Origin: Patescibacteria group bacterium
Lineage (GTDB): Bacteria > Patescibacteriota > Doudnabacteria > UBA920
Reading direction: 5' to 3'
Assembly (NCBI GenBank): GCA_013387205.1
Contig: WARV01000012.1
Coordinates: forward strand, 1-54,271
Length of the DNA: 54,271 nucleotides
The notes beneath the pieces were generated by a model, which was given only the letters and a program-made list of their open reading frames with translations, was not told the DNA's origin and searched no databases. The position numbers were made by a program, and so were the translations under genes. Of the stretch, positions 18,615-29,292 are shown one piece after another; positions within the stretch are counted from its first letter, which is position 1, and each line of letters starts with the position of its first letter.

Positions 18615-20600
18615 ATGAGAAAAAAGTATATCCTCCTTGCAGTCCTGCTGGTAGTGACTGTGGTGGTTGCTGGCGTGGCAGTGAAATACAACAAAAGCAA
18701 ACCCTCTGCCAATATCGCACCAAGCGAGCAAACTAATTTCTCAAAAGATAATCCAGCCGCAGTGAAAAACTGGCCACTTAACCCTCCCGCTGGAACCGGG
18801 CTGTTTTATATGAAGACCATAGGCGGCAAAGCCCACGAGTTTTACAACGGCGTAGATCTTGACCCGTCAGGCAGTTTTGGTCAGATATCCCAACAAATCG
18901 CCCAGGATGGACACTTGGCGCAGGTTTTTTTAACGCACATTGGCCCTCCCCGGTATCAAATAGTGTACGATGGCCAAATCGTTCGTCCTGATTTTGATGC
19001 TGCCGGTTATCCCGAAATTGCCGTAAGCGGCAACCACTTCGCCTACACGGACGGAGGCTCTACAAATGCTACTATCTTTTACGACGGAAAGAAAATCGGC
19101 TACGGCAATAACCTCCGCCTATCCGGTTACCATTACGCATACACGGAAAACATCAGTCCCGTACCTTATGGAGAAACTCACGTCTTTTACGATGGCAAAG
19201 ACTTGGGTCCGTGCTGCAATGGCAGGCTCGGCAGCGCATCGGTTAGCGGCGACCATTTGGTTTACACCGGACTGCTTTCCAAGGGAGAAGTAGATATAAC
19301 CTACTCAAGCAATCCTCTCACATATATCAGCCACGTAATTGTCGATGGTAAAGACATCGGCAGTATCAAAGCGACTTCCTGGCCTCAATTTTCCGGCAAC
19401 CACATGGCTTACATCAAAGCCAACGGCGATTTGATATACGATGACAAGAAAATCGCCGAGAAAGTCAGGGACGTCAAGTTGTCCAGCGACAATATATTGT
19501 ACGTCACCGACGACTCGGACGTGTACTACAACGGCAAAAAGCTTGGCCAGGGAAACTACATACAACTGGACGGCAACGATTACGTCTATTTGAAAATGAT
19601 TAAAAACTTTAGCCAGAGTGAAGAGCCACTCTGCAACATCATCTTCAACGGTACTGACTTGGGCCAAAGCACGGAATGCCGTGTTTCGCTGTTTAAAGGC
19701 AATGCTGTGTTCCAGCGCGTAGTCAACGGTTCTACGCATATGATTCTAAACGGCCAGGATATCGGCGAAGGCGAGGGTGGACAACTGATAGAACCCCTGA
19801 AGATGCAAATATCCGTTCCCACTGCGGCAAAAAGCAATGATAAAATCTTTGCCAATATGCCGAATCAGCTCTTGCAGAAGGATTCAAGCGTGAGCCTGAC
19901 CCCTGACCAAGGCTATATTATTACTACTTCCATTTAATCCCGTACCGGCGACAAAATCGCTTACGCCGAAATCAGCGACTGCATACAAGCGGCTAACAAC
20001 TATGATATGACTGTAAGCGAAAGTTGCAAGGATTGGAAATATGATATTTTTGTAAAAGACTTCGCCACGGGAGCAATCAAAAAATTATACTCCTACCCCA
20101 AACCAATCACGTGGTATCAAAATCTCTTGATTAAAAAAGCACAGGCAGGAGGCTGTCCCCTTATACCCTTCCCCCTTGCTTGGTCCAAGAATGACCAAAA
20201 GGTAATTTTAAAATTAGGCAATCCCACCAGTTGTGGTTCTGGCGACTACACTCATTATTGGTATTTTTCCATAAACCCCAGTGGCGGCAAGTTGGAAGAC
20301 CTGGCATACGGCGATGGTATATTTTTGGACTCTTACAGCAAAGTTGTCTACACTGACTTTGACCCGGACAAAGGGCTATGCGGCACTATGGGCGGGAGCG
20401 TGGGTAAAGGTATTGTCTTAAAAGACATTGAAAGCGGCAAAATCACAAACCTTGTCGGCAAAACCGGATTAAGCTATAGCCTTGTAAAAGTTGATGACCA
20501 GCAAAATACCTTAACCTTTACGGCCGCTAAAATAACGCAAGCTCAGGACGGATGCTTTGAATCGATCCCTCCCGTTTCAACAGAAACCTTACCCTTATAA
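18615..20600 (+). pseudogene. Beta-propeller-like secreted protein interrupted by a single in-frame TAA at 19935-19937
   Basis: ORFs 18615-19937 and 20007-20600 are in the same frame; the 23 codons after the stop read SRTGDKIAYAEISDCIQAANNYD and join the second ORF without another stop. Confidence 0.7.
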
Positions 20601-20651
20601 TTACCAGACTATAAAAACTGCTATTAGAGCAGTTTTTATATTACTATGCCG

Positions 20652-20680
20652 TTGACTCCCTTACCAAAATCGATTATAAT
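20652..20680 (+). promoter_or_regulatory. Sigma70-like promoter upstream of tRNA-His
   Basis: TTGACT-N17-TATAAT. Confidence 0.7.
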
Positions 20681-20733
20681 ACTAATGCAATTGAATAAAT
20701 TGACTGTCTGACACAGCAGGCAGGAAGCGCAAA

Positions 20734-20763
20734 GCTCTTACCAAATCTGTGTAAGGGTTTTTT
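20734..20763 (+). terminator. Intrinsic terminator-like hairpin between that promoter and the tRNA
   Basis: gctcttac-caaatctgt-gtaagggt followed by tttttt. Confidence 0.55.
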
Positions 20764-20777
20764 GTAAAAGAGAATAT

Positions 20778-20853
20778 GGCGGCTATGGTATAATGGTTAT
20801 TACATCGCTCTGTGGCAGCGAGAATTCGGGTTCAATTCCCGATAGCCGCCCCA
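20778..20853 (+). tRNA. tRNA-His (GTG), with G-1, discriminator C73 and encoded CCA
   Basis: GGCGGCTATGGTATAATGGTTATTACATCGCTCTGTGGCAGCGAGAATTCGGGTTCAATTCCCGATAGCCGCCCCA; anticodon stem TCGCT/AGCGA, loop CTGTGGC. Confidence 0.93.
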
Positions 20854-20871
20854 AGTTTCAAAAAACAGGGT

Positions 20872-21873
20872 CTAAAGCCCTGTTTTTTGTTGCATTATTT
20901 CGTGCATTGCAGCAATTTCATGCGGACTATATCCTTCAAGTTCTTTATGCGGATAAATATTCCAGATCATGGAAATGAAATTCAAAAAGGCATTCCGCTG
21001 CTCCACCGAGTGTTCATCCAGGTTGATGGAATTATCGATAAGCTTTATTAATTCAGGAATGGGCAAATCGCCTTCATAAACCTTGGCAACAGTTTCTCGA
21101 AAATTAAATTGCGGATAACGCTCTTTTATGTCCGGCAGCATTTCTTTTTCCAGTTCTTCCCGCATCCGCTTGAGCTTGGATTGTACTAACGAAAATGCGG
21201 TTTGTTCCAGTATGCCGTTTTCTTTAAAACGGCTAATTAATTGCCCCCTATCTTCCATGATCCTGCTTTTGCGCAAAGAATCATGCAAACGGTCATAATA
21301 TTCCCTGCCGCAATCTTCCTCCATCTCGCTTAACAACATCTGGACTGACTTGTAAGGCCCGTTTGGCAAAGATGAAATATATTTATATTTTTTGTAGGAC
21401 GGTTTCCACAAATCCGCGGCGAGATCATTTAGATTGGCAAAAAGGCTAAACAAGATCATGTCGGACTGCTCCGGCGAAAGCTCGCGCAGATAACTGGATT
21501 TTTCATTGGGAAAGCGGAGATGTACGGTTAGTGGCCCCAGTTCGTGCCCTATCATGCGAACTGCGGCATGGCGGACATTGCCGTTTGGATGCTGCAGCAA
21601 ATGAAATAACCAAGGAAACAAAAAGTCCGGCTTATTTTCCTTGTCATGCAAAAAATACATAACCGAAACTGCCACTGCAAAATTTTCCTGCCGCCAGTCT
21701 TCTGTTATTTTTTTATACTCATTGGCGGCATTTTTGATAATAGAGGCAATGGACTTATACCCGCCACTTTCACCTGAGCCATAAACCAACTTCCTTATCT
21801 GCCGCGCCGCCTGGCGACTGGACTCCCTATCCCCTGCCAAGATTATTTTGAAACATTTATCAATTGTCGTCAT
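20872..21873 (-). CDS. Hypothetical HEAT-repeat-like protein
   Basis: Alpha-helical; FLFPWLFHLLQHPNGNVRHAAVRMIGHELGPLTVHL; ATGA overlap with upstream fic. Confidence 0.6.
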   Translation of the reverse strand: MTTIDKCFKIILAGDRESSRQAARQIRKLVYGSGESGGYKSIASIIKNAANEYKKITEDWRQENFAVAVSVMYFLHDKENKPDFLFPWLFHLLQHPNGNVRHAAVRMIGHELGPLTVHLRFPNEKSSYLRELSPEQSDMILFSLFANLNDLAADLWKPSYKKYKYISSLPNGPYKSVQMLLSEMEEDCGREYYDRLHDSLRKSRIMEDRGQLISRFKENGILEQTAFSLVQSKLKRMREELEKEMLPDIKERYPQFNFRETVAKVYEGDLPIPELIKLIDNSINLDEHSVEQRNAFLNFISMIWNIYPHKELEGYSPHEIAAMHEIMQQKTGL

Positions 21874-22922
21874 ATTTTTTTATATCTAGTAGCCCGGCCC
21901 AAACCAATGCGCTCAATCTTTTTTAGGCGAAGCAACTTATCTATCACCTGATTAACTGTCGGTCGCGGTGTGCCTGTTTTCTTGCTCATTTCCAAAGGAG
22001 TAGCTTCGCCTGCTTTTTGGATAAATTCCCAAACTTTAAGTTGGGCCGGTGAAAAAAGTTTTTCAACATTTTCCGCTGACAGTAACTCAACTGCCGATTG
22101 CACTTGCTTTTTAAGCACGTCCAAGAAAAAATCCATCCACGGATTTATATCTTCCTTAGCTGTCTTAAAAGTCTTTTGGCTTTTACGCAATGCCAAGTAG
22201 TAATCAGTTTTATTATCCTCCACCAATTTTTCGTGCGATACATAAGGAACGTAAGCATAACCAGATTTAAGCAACAACAAATTAGTTAAAATACGTGACA
22301 GTCTGCCATTGCCGTCTTGGAACGGGTGAATATTTAAAAACTCCACAGCAAAATTACCTATCACCAAAAGCGGATGATACTTTTCTTCTTTTAAAGCTGT
22401 CGCCGTCCAATCTACCAATTCTTGCATTTCTTTGGGTGTAAGGTAAGCTGGTGTCGGATTAAACATCACTGCAATAACGTTGCCGTTGACGTCTTTCATT
22501 TCTACTCTATTATCGCCAAACTTATATTCGCCCCTGTGTTTTTCGTCTTTTTTAACATACTTAAGCAACTCTTTGTGGAAATGCTTAATCGTGCTTTCGG
22601 TAAAACGGATATACCGCCAGTTGTCAAAAACATTTTGCAGCAACTCATAATAACCCTGCACTTCCTGCTTATCTCGGTCACGGAATTTATTAATACCAAT
22701 ACCCCGCATTAACTTTTCTACATCCTCATCACTAAGCCTTGCACCCTCAATGCGTGTAGAAGCTCCAGCCGAAGTTACCAGTACGGACTTCTTTAGCCTG
22801 CTTAACACCTGCGGGTTTAACTGCGCACCTGCCACCCACTGTCCTTTAAAAGCCTCAGCTTGCCCGATTTTTGCAACCACGGACGAACTTATCCTCTTTA
22901 ATCGTTTATCAAAATTAGCCAT
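21870..22922 (-). CDS. Fic family protein with C-terminal HTH
   Basis: HPFQDGNGRLSRI Fic motif; STRIEG inhibitory-helix-like motif; C-terminal winged-HTH-like region. Confidence 0.92.
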   Translation of the reverse strand: MANFDKRLKRISSSVVAKIGQAEAFKGQWVAGAQLNPQVLSRLKKSVLVTSAGASTRIEGARLSDEDVEKLMRGIGINKFRDRDKQEVQGYYELLQNVFDNWRYIRFTESTIKHFHKELLKYVKKDEKHRGEYKFGDNRVEMKDVNGNVIAVMFNPTPAYLTPKEMQELVDWTATALKEEKYHPLLVIGNFAVEFLNIHPFQDGNGRLSRILTNLLLLKSGYAYVPYVSHEKLVEDNKTDYYLALRKSQKTFKTAKEDINPWMDFFLDVLKKQVQSAVELLSAENVEKLFSPAQLKVWEFIQKAGEATPLEMSKKTGTPRPTVNQVIDKLLRLKKIERIGLGRATRYKKI

Positions 22923-23115
22923 ATATTTAAAGTAAATAATCGTATATTATAGCTATATAAGATTATATACGATTTATGATAATAAATCAAAGTGCCCATT
23001 CTTCAAAAAAACCAACCATACAACTTTTAATAAGGACGGTTTAATCACTTAAATTTTGTAAGAATTTTGCTGTTGGCTAGTCAATAAGTTCATTGAATAA
23101 CTTATCTTACTTTTT

Positions 23116-23526
23116 ATGAACGGAAAGATTAAGCAAAAATCCAGCATTTCTGAAGAGGAATGGAAAAAACGGCTGACTCCGGAACAATATCGGATTTTAA
23201 GGGAAAAAGGCACAGAAACCCCTTTTACCGGACAATACATCCATACCAAGGATAAAGGCATGTATATGTGCGCGGCTTGCGGCAGCCCCTTATTCTCTTC
23301 CAATGCCAAATTCGATTCCAAAACTGGCTGGCCGAGCTTTGACCAGGCTTTGCCCGGCAGCGTGGTTTTCCGCGAAGATAATTCCCACGGAATGAGGAGA
23401 ATTGAAGTAACCTGTGCCAATTGCGGCAGTCATTTAGGCCATGTTTTTGACGATGGGCCAATAGACAGCACAGGCAAGCGATTTTGCATAAATTCCGCAT
23501 GCCTGTTGCTTAATAGGGAAAAATAA
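23116..23526 (+). CDS. msrB: Peptide-methionine (R)-S-oxide reductase
   Basis: [41 protein letters not shown]. Confidence 0.95.
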   Translation: MNGKIKQKSSISEEEWKKRLTPEQYRILREKGTETPFTGQYIHTKDKGMYMCAACGSPLFSSNAKFDSKTGWPSFDQALPGSVVFREDNSHGMRRIEVTCANCGSHLGHVFDDGPIDSTGKRFCINSACLLLNREK

Positions 23527-23597
23527 TTATCCGATCCTAATCAACGAATTGTATCCGAATCAGAACATTTAAAAAACCATGGTTTTACCATGGTTTT

Positions 23598-23849
23598 TTA
23601 AATCACTTGCGCTTCGTAACCTGCAGATTTGATAACGTCACGAATTTTTTCCTGGGAAATCTTTTCCGGGTCGAATTTAACTTCCACTTCCTGTTTGGCA
23701 AAACTGGTATTAGCTTCAATTACCCCTTGGCTGTCTTCCAACTCGCCGTCGATATTCATGGCGCAGGAAGAGCAATGCATGTTGGATATTTTAAAAACGT
23801 TTGTCTGTATCATAGTTTTCTTGTAAGAAGCTTGTAAAATAAAATACAA
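23598..23849 (-). CDS. Heavy-metal-associated (HMA) domain protein, copper chaperone-like
   Basis: NVFKISNMHCSSCAMNIDGELEDSQGV; likely start MIQTNVF at 23812. Confidence 0.85.
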   Translation of the reverse strand: MYFILQASYKKTMIQTNVFKISNMHCSSCAMNIDGELEDSQGVIEANTSFAKQEVEVKFDPEKISQEKIRDVIKSAGYEAQVI

Positions 23850-23886
23850 TAATAAAAATTATTCTAATTTTTTTAACTCATCCTGC

Positions 23887-23987
23887 CCTTCTCTTTAGAA
23901 AAGAGAAGGAACTAGCTAAGCAAGACCTGATTGATAACTATCAGCTAACCTTTCTTAGCAGGTTCTCCCTCTTTAGTAAAGAGGGAG
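23887..23987. repeat. Two sister stem-loops (10-bp stems)
   Basis: CCTTCTCTTT-AGA-AAAGAGAAGG (23887-23909) and CTCCCTCTTT-AGT-AAAGAGGGAG (23965-23987). Confidence 0.6.
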
Positions 23988-24070
23988 ACAGAGGGAGTTA
24001 GTATTAGGAATTAGAAATTTGAGAACATACTAAATGGTTAAATATATTTTTTAGATTTTGTAATGTAAAT

Positions 24071-25117
24071 CTAATTAACATTAATCACTCCTCTATACAT
24101 CCCCATACTGCACATGAAAGATATCTCCCCTTTTTTGCTTGGTGCGGTAAAGACCACGTCTTCCTTGTCGCCTGGCCTGACAATTTTTTGGATCCCGAGT
24201 TTGGGTATAGTAAAAGCCTGAGCGCAGCTGTAACCGTTATTATTGACCAAATGCAAAGTAACCGTCGATCCCGCCTTAACGCTTAATTCTCTTGGCGTAT
24301 ATCCGTTGTTGTCTATGGTAATTGTAGCTTCGGAAACCGTAGCATTACCTCCTTTTTCCGCGGCAGCTGTCGTGCCGTTTGCCTGGCAATAAGCTACGGT
24401 ACAAAAAGTATTTTTTGCAAGCTTGTTTATAGTAAAACTGCTGCCGGTTAAAGCCACAGCATTGTTTAAATTAAATAAGGCCAGTAAAATAATTGCAAAC
24501 GCCGCAATTTTCATGAATCTGCTCTGCCAAAAATCTCCAAGTTTTGAAGCAAAGTATCCCAGTGCAAAAAACAAAGGGGTGGTTCCTAAAATAAACGCAA
24601 ACATTATGGCAGCACCGGCTACGGGACTGCCGGTGCCGACAGCCAAAGCCATCATGGCCTGCGTGGTGCCGCAAGGGATGAACACGGTAAAAGCCCCTAA
24701 AATTGCCGGAGCGAAAACATCTTTGCTTTTTGACTGGCTCCTAATTTTCCTGGTTAAAAATTTTGGCGGCTGGATAATGAAATAACGGAAGAAAGGATGA
24801 ATGTCCAACAAAGCCAGAGCGGTTCCCGCCATGAAAATTGCCACCAAAACCTGCAAAACCACCTGGGCTGTTAAAGACAGCTGAAACAATGAACCAAACC
24901 AGCCCAAAGCCAATCCCAATAAAGTGTAAGCAAAAAGTTTTGCGCCCAAAAAAATAAATATAGGAAAAGCGTGGCCAGCTTTGGCTTTATCTTTTAAATG
25001 TTCCTCTTCCCGCTGCGCCAAAGTCGCGGCCAGAAGCCCGCCCTGTACAGCCAGGCAAGTCAATCCGCCGGTAATTAACCCTGTTAAAAAAATTGCAACT
25101 AAATTTGCGCTATTCAT
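24071..25117 (-). CDS. TauE/SafE (UreH-like) membrane protein fused to a C-terminal cupredoxin-like domain
   Basis: GLITGGLTCLAVQGG N-terminus; C-terminal TITIDNNGYTPRELSVKAGSTVTLHLVNN...ISFMCSMGMYRGVINV. Confidence 0.85.
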   Translation of the reverse strand: MNSANLVAIFLTGLITGGLTCLAVQGGLLAATLAQREEEHLKDKAKAGHAFPIFIFLGAKLFAYTLLGLALGWFGSLFQLSLTAQVVLQVLVAIFMAGTALALLDIHPFFRYFIIQPPKFLTRKIRSQSKSKDVFAPAILGAFTVFIPCGTTQAMMALAVGTGSPVAGAAIMFAFILGTTPLFFALGYFASKLGDFWQSRFMKIAAFAIILLALFNLNNAVALTGSSFTINKLAKNTFCTVAYCQANGTTAAAEKGGNATVSEATITIDNNGYTPRELSVKAGSTVTLHLVNNNGYSCAQAFTIPKLGIQKIVRPGDKEDVVFTAPSKKGEISFMCSMGMYRGVINVN

Positions 25118-25174
25118 ATATTTTTAATTATACCAAATTATTTTTTGATTTTTTGCAAAACAACAAATTTCCGC

Positions 25175-27415
25175 TTAATCTGCAATATTAATTTTTGCCT
25201 TGCGCAGCCTTAAGGAGTTTAAAACTACTGAGATGGAACTTAAGGCCATGGCTAAGGATGCAAAAATCGGATTCAACAAAACATGGAAGAACGGATACAA
25301 AACACCCATGGCAACCGGAATTAAAATTATATTATAACCAAACGCCCAAAATAAATTTTGCTTTATGGCGCGCATGGTTTTTTTAGATAAACGGATAGAG
25401 GCGGCAACACTGGACAAATCTTTGTTGACCAAAGTAATATCCGCGGATTCCATGGCTATATCAGTCCCGCTGCCCATGGCAATTCCAACGTCGGATGCGG
25501 CCAAAGCCGGCGCGTCATTAATACCATCCCCCACCATAGCTGCAATTTTCCCTTCTGCCTGAATCTTCCTGACTTCCGCTTCTTTTTGGCCAGGCAATAC
25601 TTCTGCCAAAACTTTTTCAATCCCTAAACTTTGTGCAACCGCCTTGGCAGTGCGGATATTGTCGCCTGTAATCATGGCAGTTTGAAGCCTCATCGCCTTA
25701 AGTGTTGAAATGGCGTCCCTGGCACTGTCCTTAATAACATCCGCTACGGCGATAATGCCTGCCACCTTGCCGTTTAAGGCTAAAATCATTACTGTCTTTC
25801 CTTGATTTTCCAACAATTCGATTTGCGGTTCAATTGCGGCAATATCGATTTTATCCTGAAGCATCAGCCTGCGGTTGCCCAAAGTCACGCGCTTGCGGTT
25901 TAAAACTCCTTCTACCCCGTGTCCGGGAATTGAACGGAAATTTTCCATACTTTGCAGTTTGATATTTTCCGTATGCGCCATATTCACCACGCTCTCGGCC
26001 AAAGAATGCTCGGAACCGACTTCTAAAGAAGCGGAGATTATTAATATATCCCTGGTGGTCATGTTGCCGAAAGGCAGAATGTCCGTAACTTCGGGCTTGC
26101 CTTTGGTCAGCGTGCCGGTCTTGTCAAAAATAATCGAATCAATTTTATGCGCGGTTTCCAGGCTTTCCGCGTCTTTAATTAAAATGCCGTGTTCCGCGCC
26201 TTTGCCGGTTCCCACCATAATTGCTGTTGGAGTCGCCAGTCCCATGGCGCAAGGACAAGCGACAATCAAGACCGTCACGGCACTGAGCAAAGCAAACGGC
26301 AAATTCGGCTGCGGCCCGAAATCGTACCACAACACAAAAGTCGCCACAGACAGCATAATTACAATTGGCACGAAATATGATGAAATTTTATCCGCAATCC
26401 TCTGGATTGGCGCTTTGCTGCCTTGAGCCTGCTGCACTAATTTAACTATTTGCGCCAGCATGGTATCCTGCCCGACTTTGGTAGCCTGCATTAAAAAACT
26501 CCCGGTCTTATTTATGGTCGCGCCCACTATGATATCTTTTACCTGCTTATTTACCGGCATGCTTTCGCCTGTAACCATAGATTCGTCAACCAAGGAAGAA
26601 CCTTCGGTAACCACACCGTCCACGGGGATTTTTTCTCCTGGCCGCACACGCAAAATATCACCCAACTTAACTTCCATTATCGGTACATCAATTTCCTTTC
26701 CGCCAATCACCTTGCGCGCTGTTTTGGCCTGGAGCCCGACTAATTTCTTTATTGCTTCTCCGGTACCTGCTTTGGCTTTAGCTTCAAAATACCGGCCTAA
26801 TAAAATTAGACCGATAATGATGGTGGAAACGTCAAAATACGGCATTGGCTCAATGCCTAGACTTTTTACGACGCTTGGCCAAACTGTAATAAATACCGAA
26901 TAGGCAAAAGCCGTGGTCGTACCTAAGGCGACCAAGGTATCCATGTTAGCTGTACGGTGTTTTATAGATTTAACAGCTGCCGCGTAAAATTGCCAGCCGG
27001 CCCAAAACTGGACAGCGCCCGCCAAAACCAATTGCGTCCAATAGCTTTTAAGCAATTCCGGTGCGGTTTCCGAAACGGCCGGAAAACTTCCCCACAAAAT
27101 GAGGCCGCCCAAAACTAAACTTACGATTACTAAACCCTTGAGTTTCTTAAGTTCTTTTCTTTTTTCTTGCTGGATGGCTTCCTCGGATTTTTCCGCAGCA
27201 ATAAATTCAGCGCTATAACCAACCCGGCTAACTGCCTCTGACAATTGGCTTTCGTTTACCTGGCCTGGATCGTACGAAACCGTGGCCTGCTCCGTGGCTA
27301 AATTAACTCCCGCCAAAAAAACCCCGGGCACTTTTTTTAAAGACCTTTCAAGCACAGACACGCACGATGCGCAGTGCATTCCTTTTATTGAAAATGTTTT
27401 TTTAGCTTCGGCCAT
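25175..27415 (-). CDS. copA: Copper-translocating P-type ATPase
   Basis: GMHCASC HMA domain, [30 protein letters not shown]. Confidence 0.95.
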   Translation of the reverse strand: MAEAKKTFSIKGMHCASCVSVLERSLKKVPGVFLAGVNLATEQATVSYDPGQVNESQLSEAVSRVGYSAEFIAAEKSEEAIQQEKRKELKKLKGLVIVSLVLGGLILWGSFPAVSETAPELLKSYWTQLVLAGAVQFWAGWQFYAAAVKSIKHRTANMDTLVALGTTTAFAYSVFITVWPSVVKSLGIEPMPYFDVSTIIIGLILLGRYFEAKAKAGTGEAIKKLVGLQAKTARKVIGGKEIDVPIMEVKLGDILRVRPGEKIPVDGVVTEGSSLVDESMVTGESMPVNKQVKDIIVGATINKTGSFLMQATKVGQDTMLAQIVKLVQQAQGSKAPIQRIADKISSYFVPIVIMLSVATFVLWYDFGPQPNLPFALLSAVTVLIVACPCAMGLATPTAIMVGTGKGAEHGILIKDAESLETAHKIDSIIFDKTGTLTKGKPEVTDILPFGNMTTRDILIISASLEVGSEHSLAESVVNMAHTENIKLQSMENFRSIPGHGVEGVLNRKRVTLGNRRLMLQDKIDIAAIEPQIELLENQGKTVMILALNGKVAGIIAVADVIKDSARDAISTLKAMRLQTAMITGDNIRTAKAVAQSLGIEKVLAEVLPGQKEAEVRKIQAEGKIAAMVGDGINDAPALAASDVGIAMGSGTDIAMESADITLVNKDLSSVAASIRLSKKTMRAIKQNLFWAFGYNIILIPVAMGVLYPFFHVLLNPIFASLAMALSSISVVLNSLRLRKAKINIAD

Positions 27416-27421
27416 GTTTTG

Positions 27422-27793
27422 TTATTTAACGATAATTTTCCCATGGTACATATTCATGCCGCAGGATAAATCAAACTTCCCTTTTCTGGCTGGGTTTATG
27501 GCAATCTCGACTTTCTCATTCAGAGGCAAAAATTTCCTGACCTTGAACTCCGGAATGACTACTTCTTCCAGGCAGCTATTGGGATCTTTGCGGATGAAAT
27601 TCAACACTGTTGTTTTTCCATGCTGAACAGAAATTACCCCAGGAGAATAACCGCCTTCCACTACCACATCGGCCACCTCTTTTGCCTCAATCGCTTTCTC
27701 TTTTTTCATCAGGAAAAACCAATAGGTGAGCCCTATTCCCAAAGTACCGAAAATCGTCACTAAAATTTTATCCGCAGTCATATAAATTGTCAT
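27422..27793 (-). CDS. Membrane-anchored cupredoxin domain protein
   Basis: GGYSPGVISVQHGKTTVLNFIRKDPNSCLEEVVIPEFKVRKFLPLNEK...DLSCGMNMYHGKIIV. Confidence 0.8.
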   Translation of the reverse strand: MTIYMTADKILVTIFGTLGIGLTYWFFLMKKEKAIEAKEVADVVVEGGYSPGVISVQHGKTTVLNFIRKDPNSCLEEVVIPEFKVRKFLPLNEKVEIAINPARKGKFDLSCGMNMYHGKIIVK

Positions 27794-28233
27794 CAGTTAA
27801 AATTACGGCTGTTGTTTCTTATAATAAACCCTGTTATATAAAAAGTTAAAAGCGGTAAAATTGTCATTTGTAATGCCGGCGTCAAACCGATTTTCAACCA
27901 AGGCAGCACCGGCATTTTTTCTGCGTAGTACCAAGCATTAAGGCCCAGGCCGACCTTTTCGTTAATCACTATGGCTATAAACCCTAAAACTATCGACATG
28001 ATTCCTTTTTGCAATGAAAACGCTTTTAACCACATCGTATTCTTGAATATCGCCGCCATGATTGCATATATAACCATGATTATACAAACATCCACCAAAG
28101 TCCCCAGCGCCGTAACAATCGGTCTGGGATATAACGTGGTAGTCCCGCCATATAAAATAAACTGCGAATTCTCCCAAACAAAATTTAAAAAAAAGCCTAT
28201 TGCTAAAATATAAATAAAATATCTTGTCTTCAT
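27793..28233 (-). CDS. Hypothetical membrane protein of the copper operon
   Basis: 146 aa, 4-5 TM; overlaps neighbours by a few bp. Confidence 0.6.
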   Translation of the reverse strand: MKTRYFIYILAIGFFLNFVWENSQFILYGGTTTLYPRPIVTALGTLVDVCIIMVIYAIMAAIFKNTMWLKAFSLQKGIMSIVLGFIAIVINEKVGLGLNAWYYAEKMPVLPWLKIGLTPALQMTILPLLTFYITGFIIRNNSRNFN

Positions 28234-28502
28234 TTGTTTTTTTTGACTATCATCATAACTTCAGCTATGGCTTTTTTATCCTTCCCATCGCGGATAGCTT
28301 CAGCCACGCAGGACTTTAAGTGATTTTCCAAAATTAAGTTATCCGCTTCTTTTAAGGCCTTTTGTACGGCTTGCGACTGGTGGATAATATCAATGCAATA
28401 ATGATGGCTTTCCGCCATGTTTATGGTTTTTTGCAACTGGCCCAAAGATATTTTTAAGCGGTGCAAAATCCTCTCGTGGGTTGTTTTCGGTTTATAAGCC
28501 AT
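28230..28502 (-). CDS. csoR: CsoR/RcnR-family metal-sensing repressor
   Basis: HERILHRLKISLGQLQKTINMAESHHYCIDIIHQSQAVQKALKEADNLILENHLKSCVAEAI. Confidence 0.9.
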   Translation of the reverse strand: MAYKPKTTHERILHRLKISLGQLQKTINMAESHHYCIDIIHQSQAVQKALKEADNLILENHLKSCVAEAIRDGKDKKAIAEVMMIVKKNK

Positions 28503-28562
28503 GTTTTATGTTTAGAAATTAGATATTAGTAATTAGGAATTCCGCCCGCAGAGCGGGCGGTT

Positions 28563-28610
28563 ATATCTCCCCCCTGGGGATATAGTATCACACTAAAAAA
28601 CCCGAGTCAA
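28563..28610 (-). promoter_or_regulatory. Promoter with candidate CsoR operator
   Basis: Minus-strand TTGACT-N17-TACTAT; overlapping dyad ATATCtCCCCCCTGGgGATAT (28563-28583). Confidence 0.7.
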
Positions 28611-28638
28611 TTACTAAAAAACCCGCCAAAATAGCAGG

Positions 28639-29292
28639 TTATTTCTTTTTTATCCACTCTACAATTTTTCCGGTTTTGATTTCTATACCATCGGCCTTAC
28701 GAAGGTTTTTTATTTGCTCATCGGTAATAATTTTAAAATGTTTAGTATTTTCCAAAGCATAAGGGATATCCCATAAATCCTCTTCCGAAGTGCGCCAATC
28801 AAGTTTATTGAATTTTAACAAGTTAACGGGATTTGAATATTCCCTTAAATTTTTCCTGCCTTTGCCATCGAAATACTCATGAAAAAATGACACGGCTAAT
28901 TCGCGGATATCCCTATATATCGGTTCGCGATAACGCAAAACACCGTGATTGGTTTTACTTATCGATCCCCAACCCCCGTATTGCTTAAATACGGCAATGA
29001 CGTGGTCAAAATCGTGTTTTGCCGCACGCAAATCAACAAGCAACGGTTCAAACCCTAAAAATTCCAAAGCCGCTGCAGCAAACATGGCGCCTTCCATGCA
29101 ATGAGATGATTTTTTTCTCAATACCATCCTGGGCGAATAGCAAGTTTGCCCGTTTTCTTCAAAATTAAATCTTAAGGAATTTAGATAATCCTGGATTTTT
29201 GAAGGGGTATTAAGCTTTTTGAAAATTATAATTTCTTGCTTGGAAAAATTTCCATCCATGGCTTCGTACTGATTATTTTTTCTGGATACCAT
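28639..29292 (-). CDS. Transglutaminase/cysteine-protease-fold-like hypothetical protein
   Basis: SSHCMEGAMFAAAALEFLGFEPLLVDLRAAKHDFDHVIAVFK (Cys...His arrangement). Confidence 0.55.
   Translation of the reverse strand: MVSRKNNQYEAMDGNFSKQEIIIFKKLNTPSKIQDYLNSLRFNFEENGQTCYSPRMVLRKKSSHCMEGAMFAAAALEFLGFEPLLVDLRAAKHDFDHVIAVFKQYGGWGSISKTNHGVLRYREPIYRDIRELAVSFFHEYFDGKGRKNLREYSNPVNLLKFNKLDWRTSEEDLWDIPYALENTKHFKIITDEQIKNLRKADGIEIKTGKIVEWIKKK

Noticed and set aside
20793-21051. ORFs 20793-20978 and 20812-21051
   Set aside because: Overlap the tRNA-His gene and the 3' end of the HEAT-like CDS
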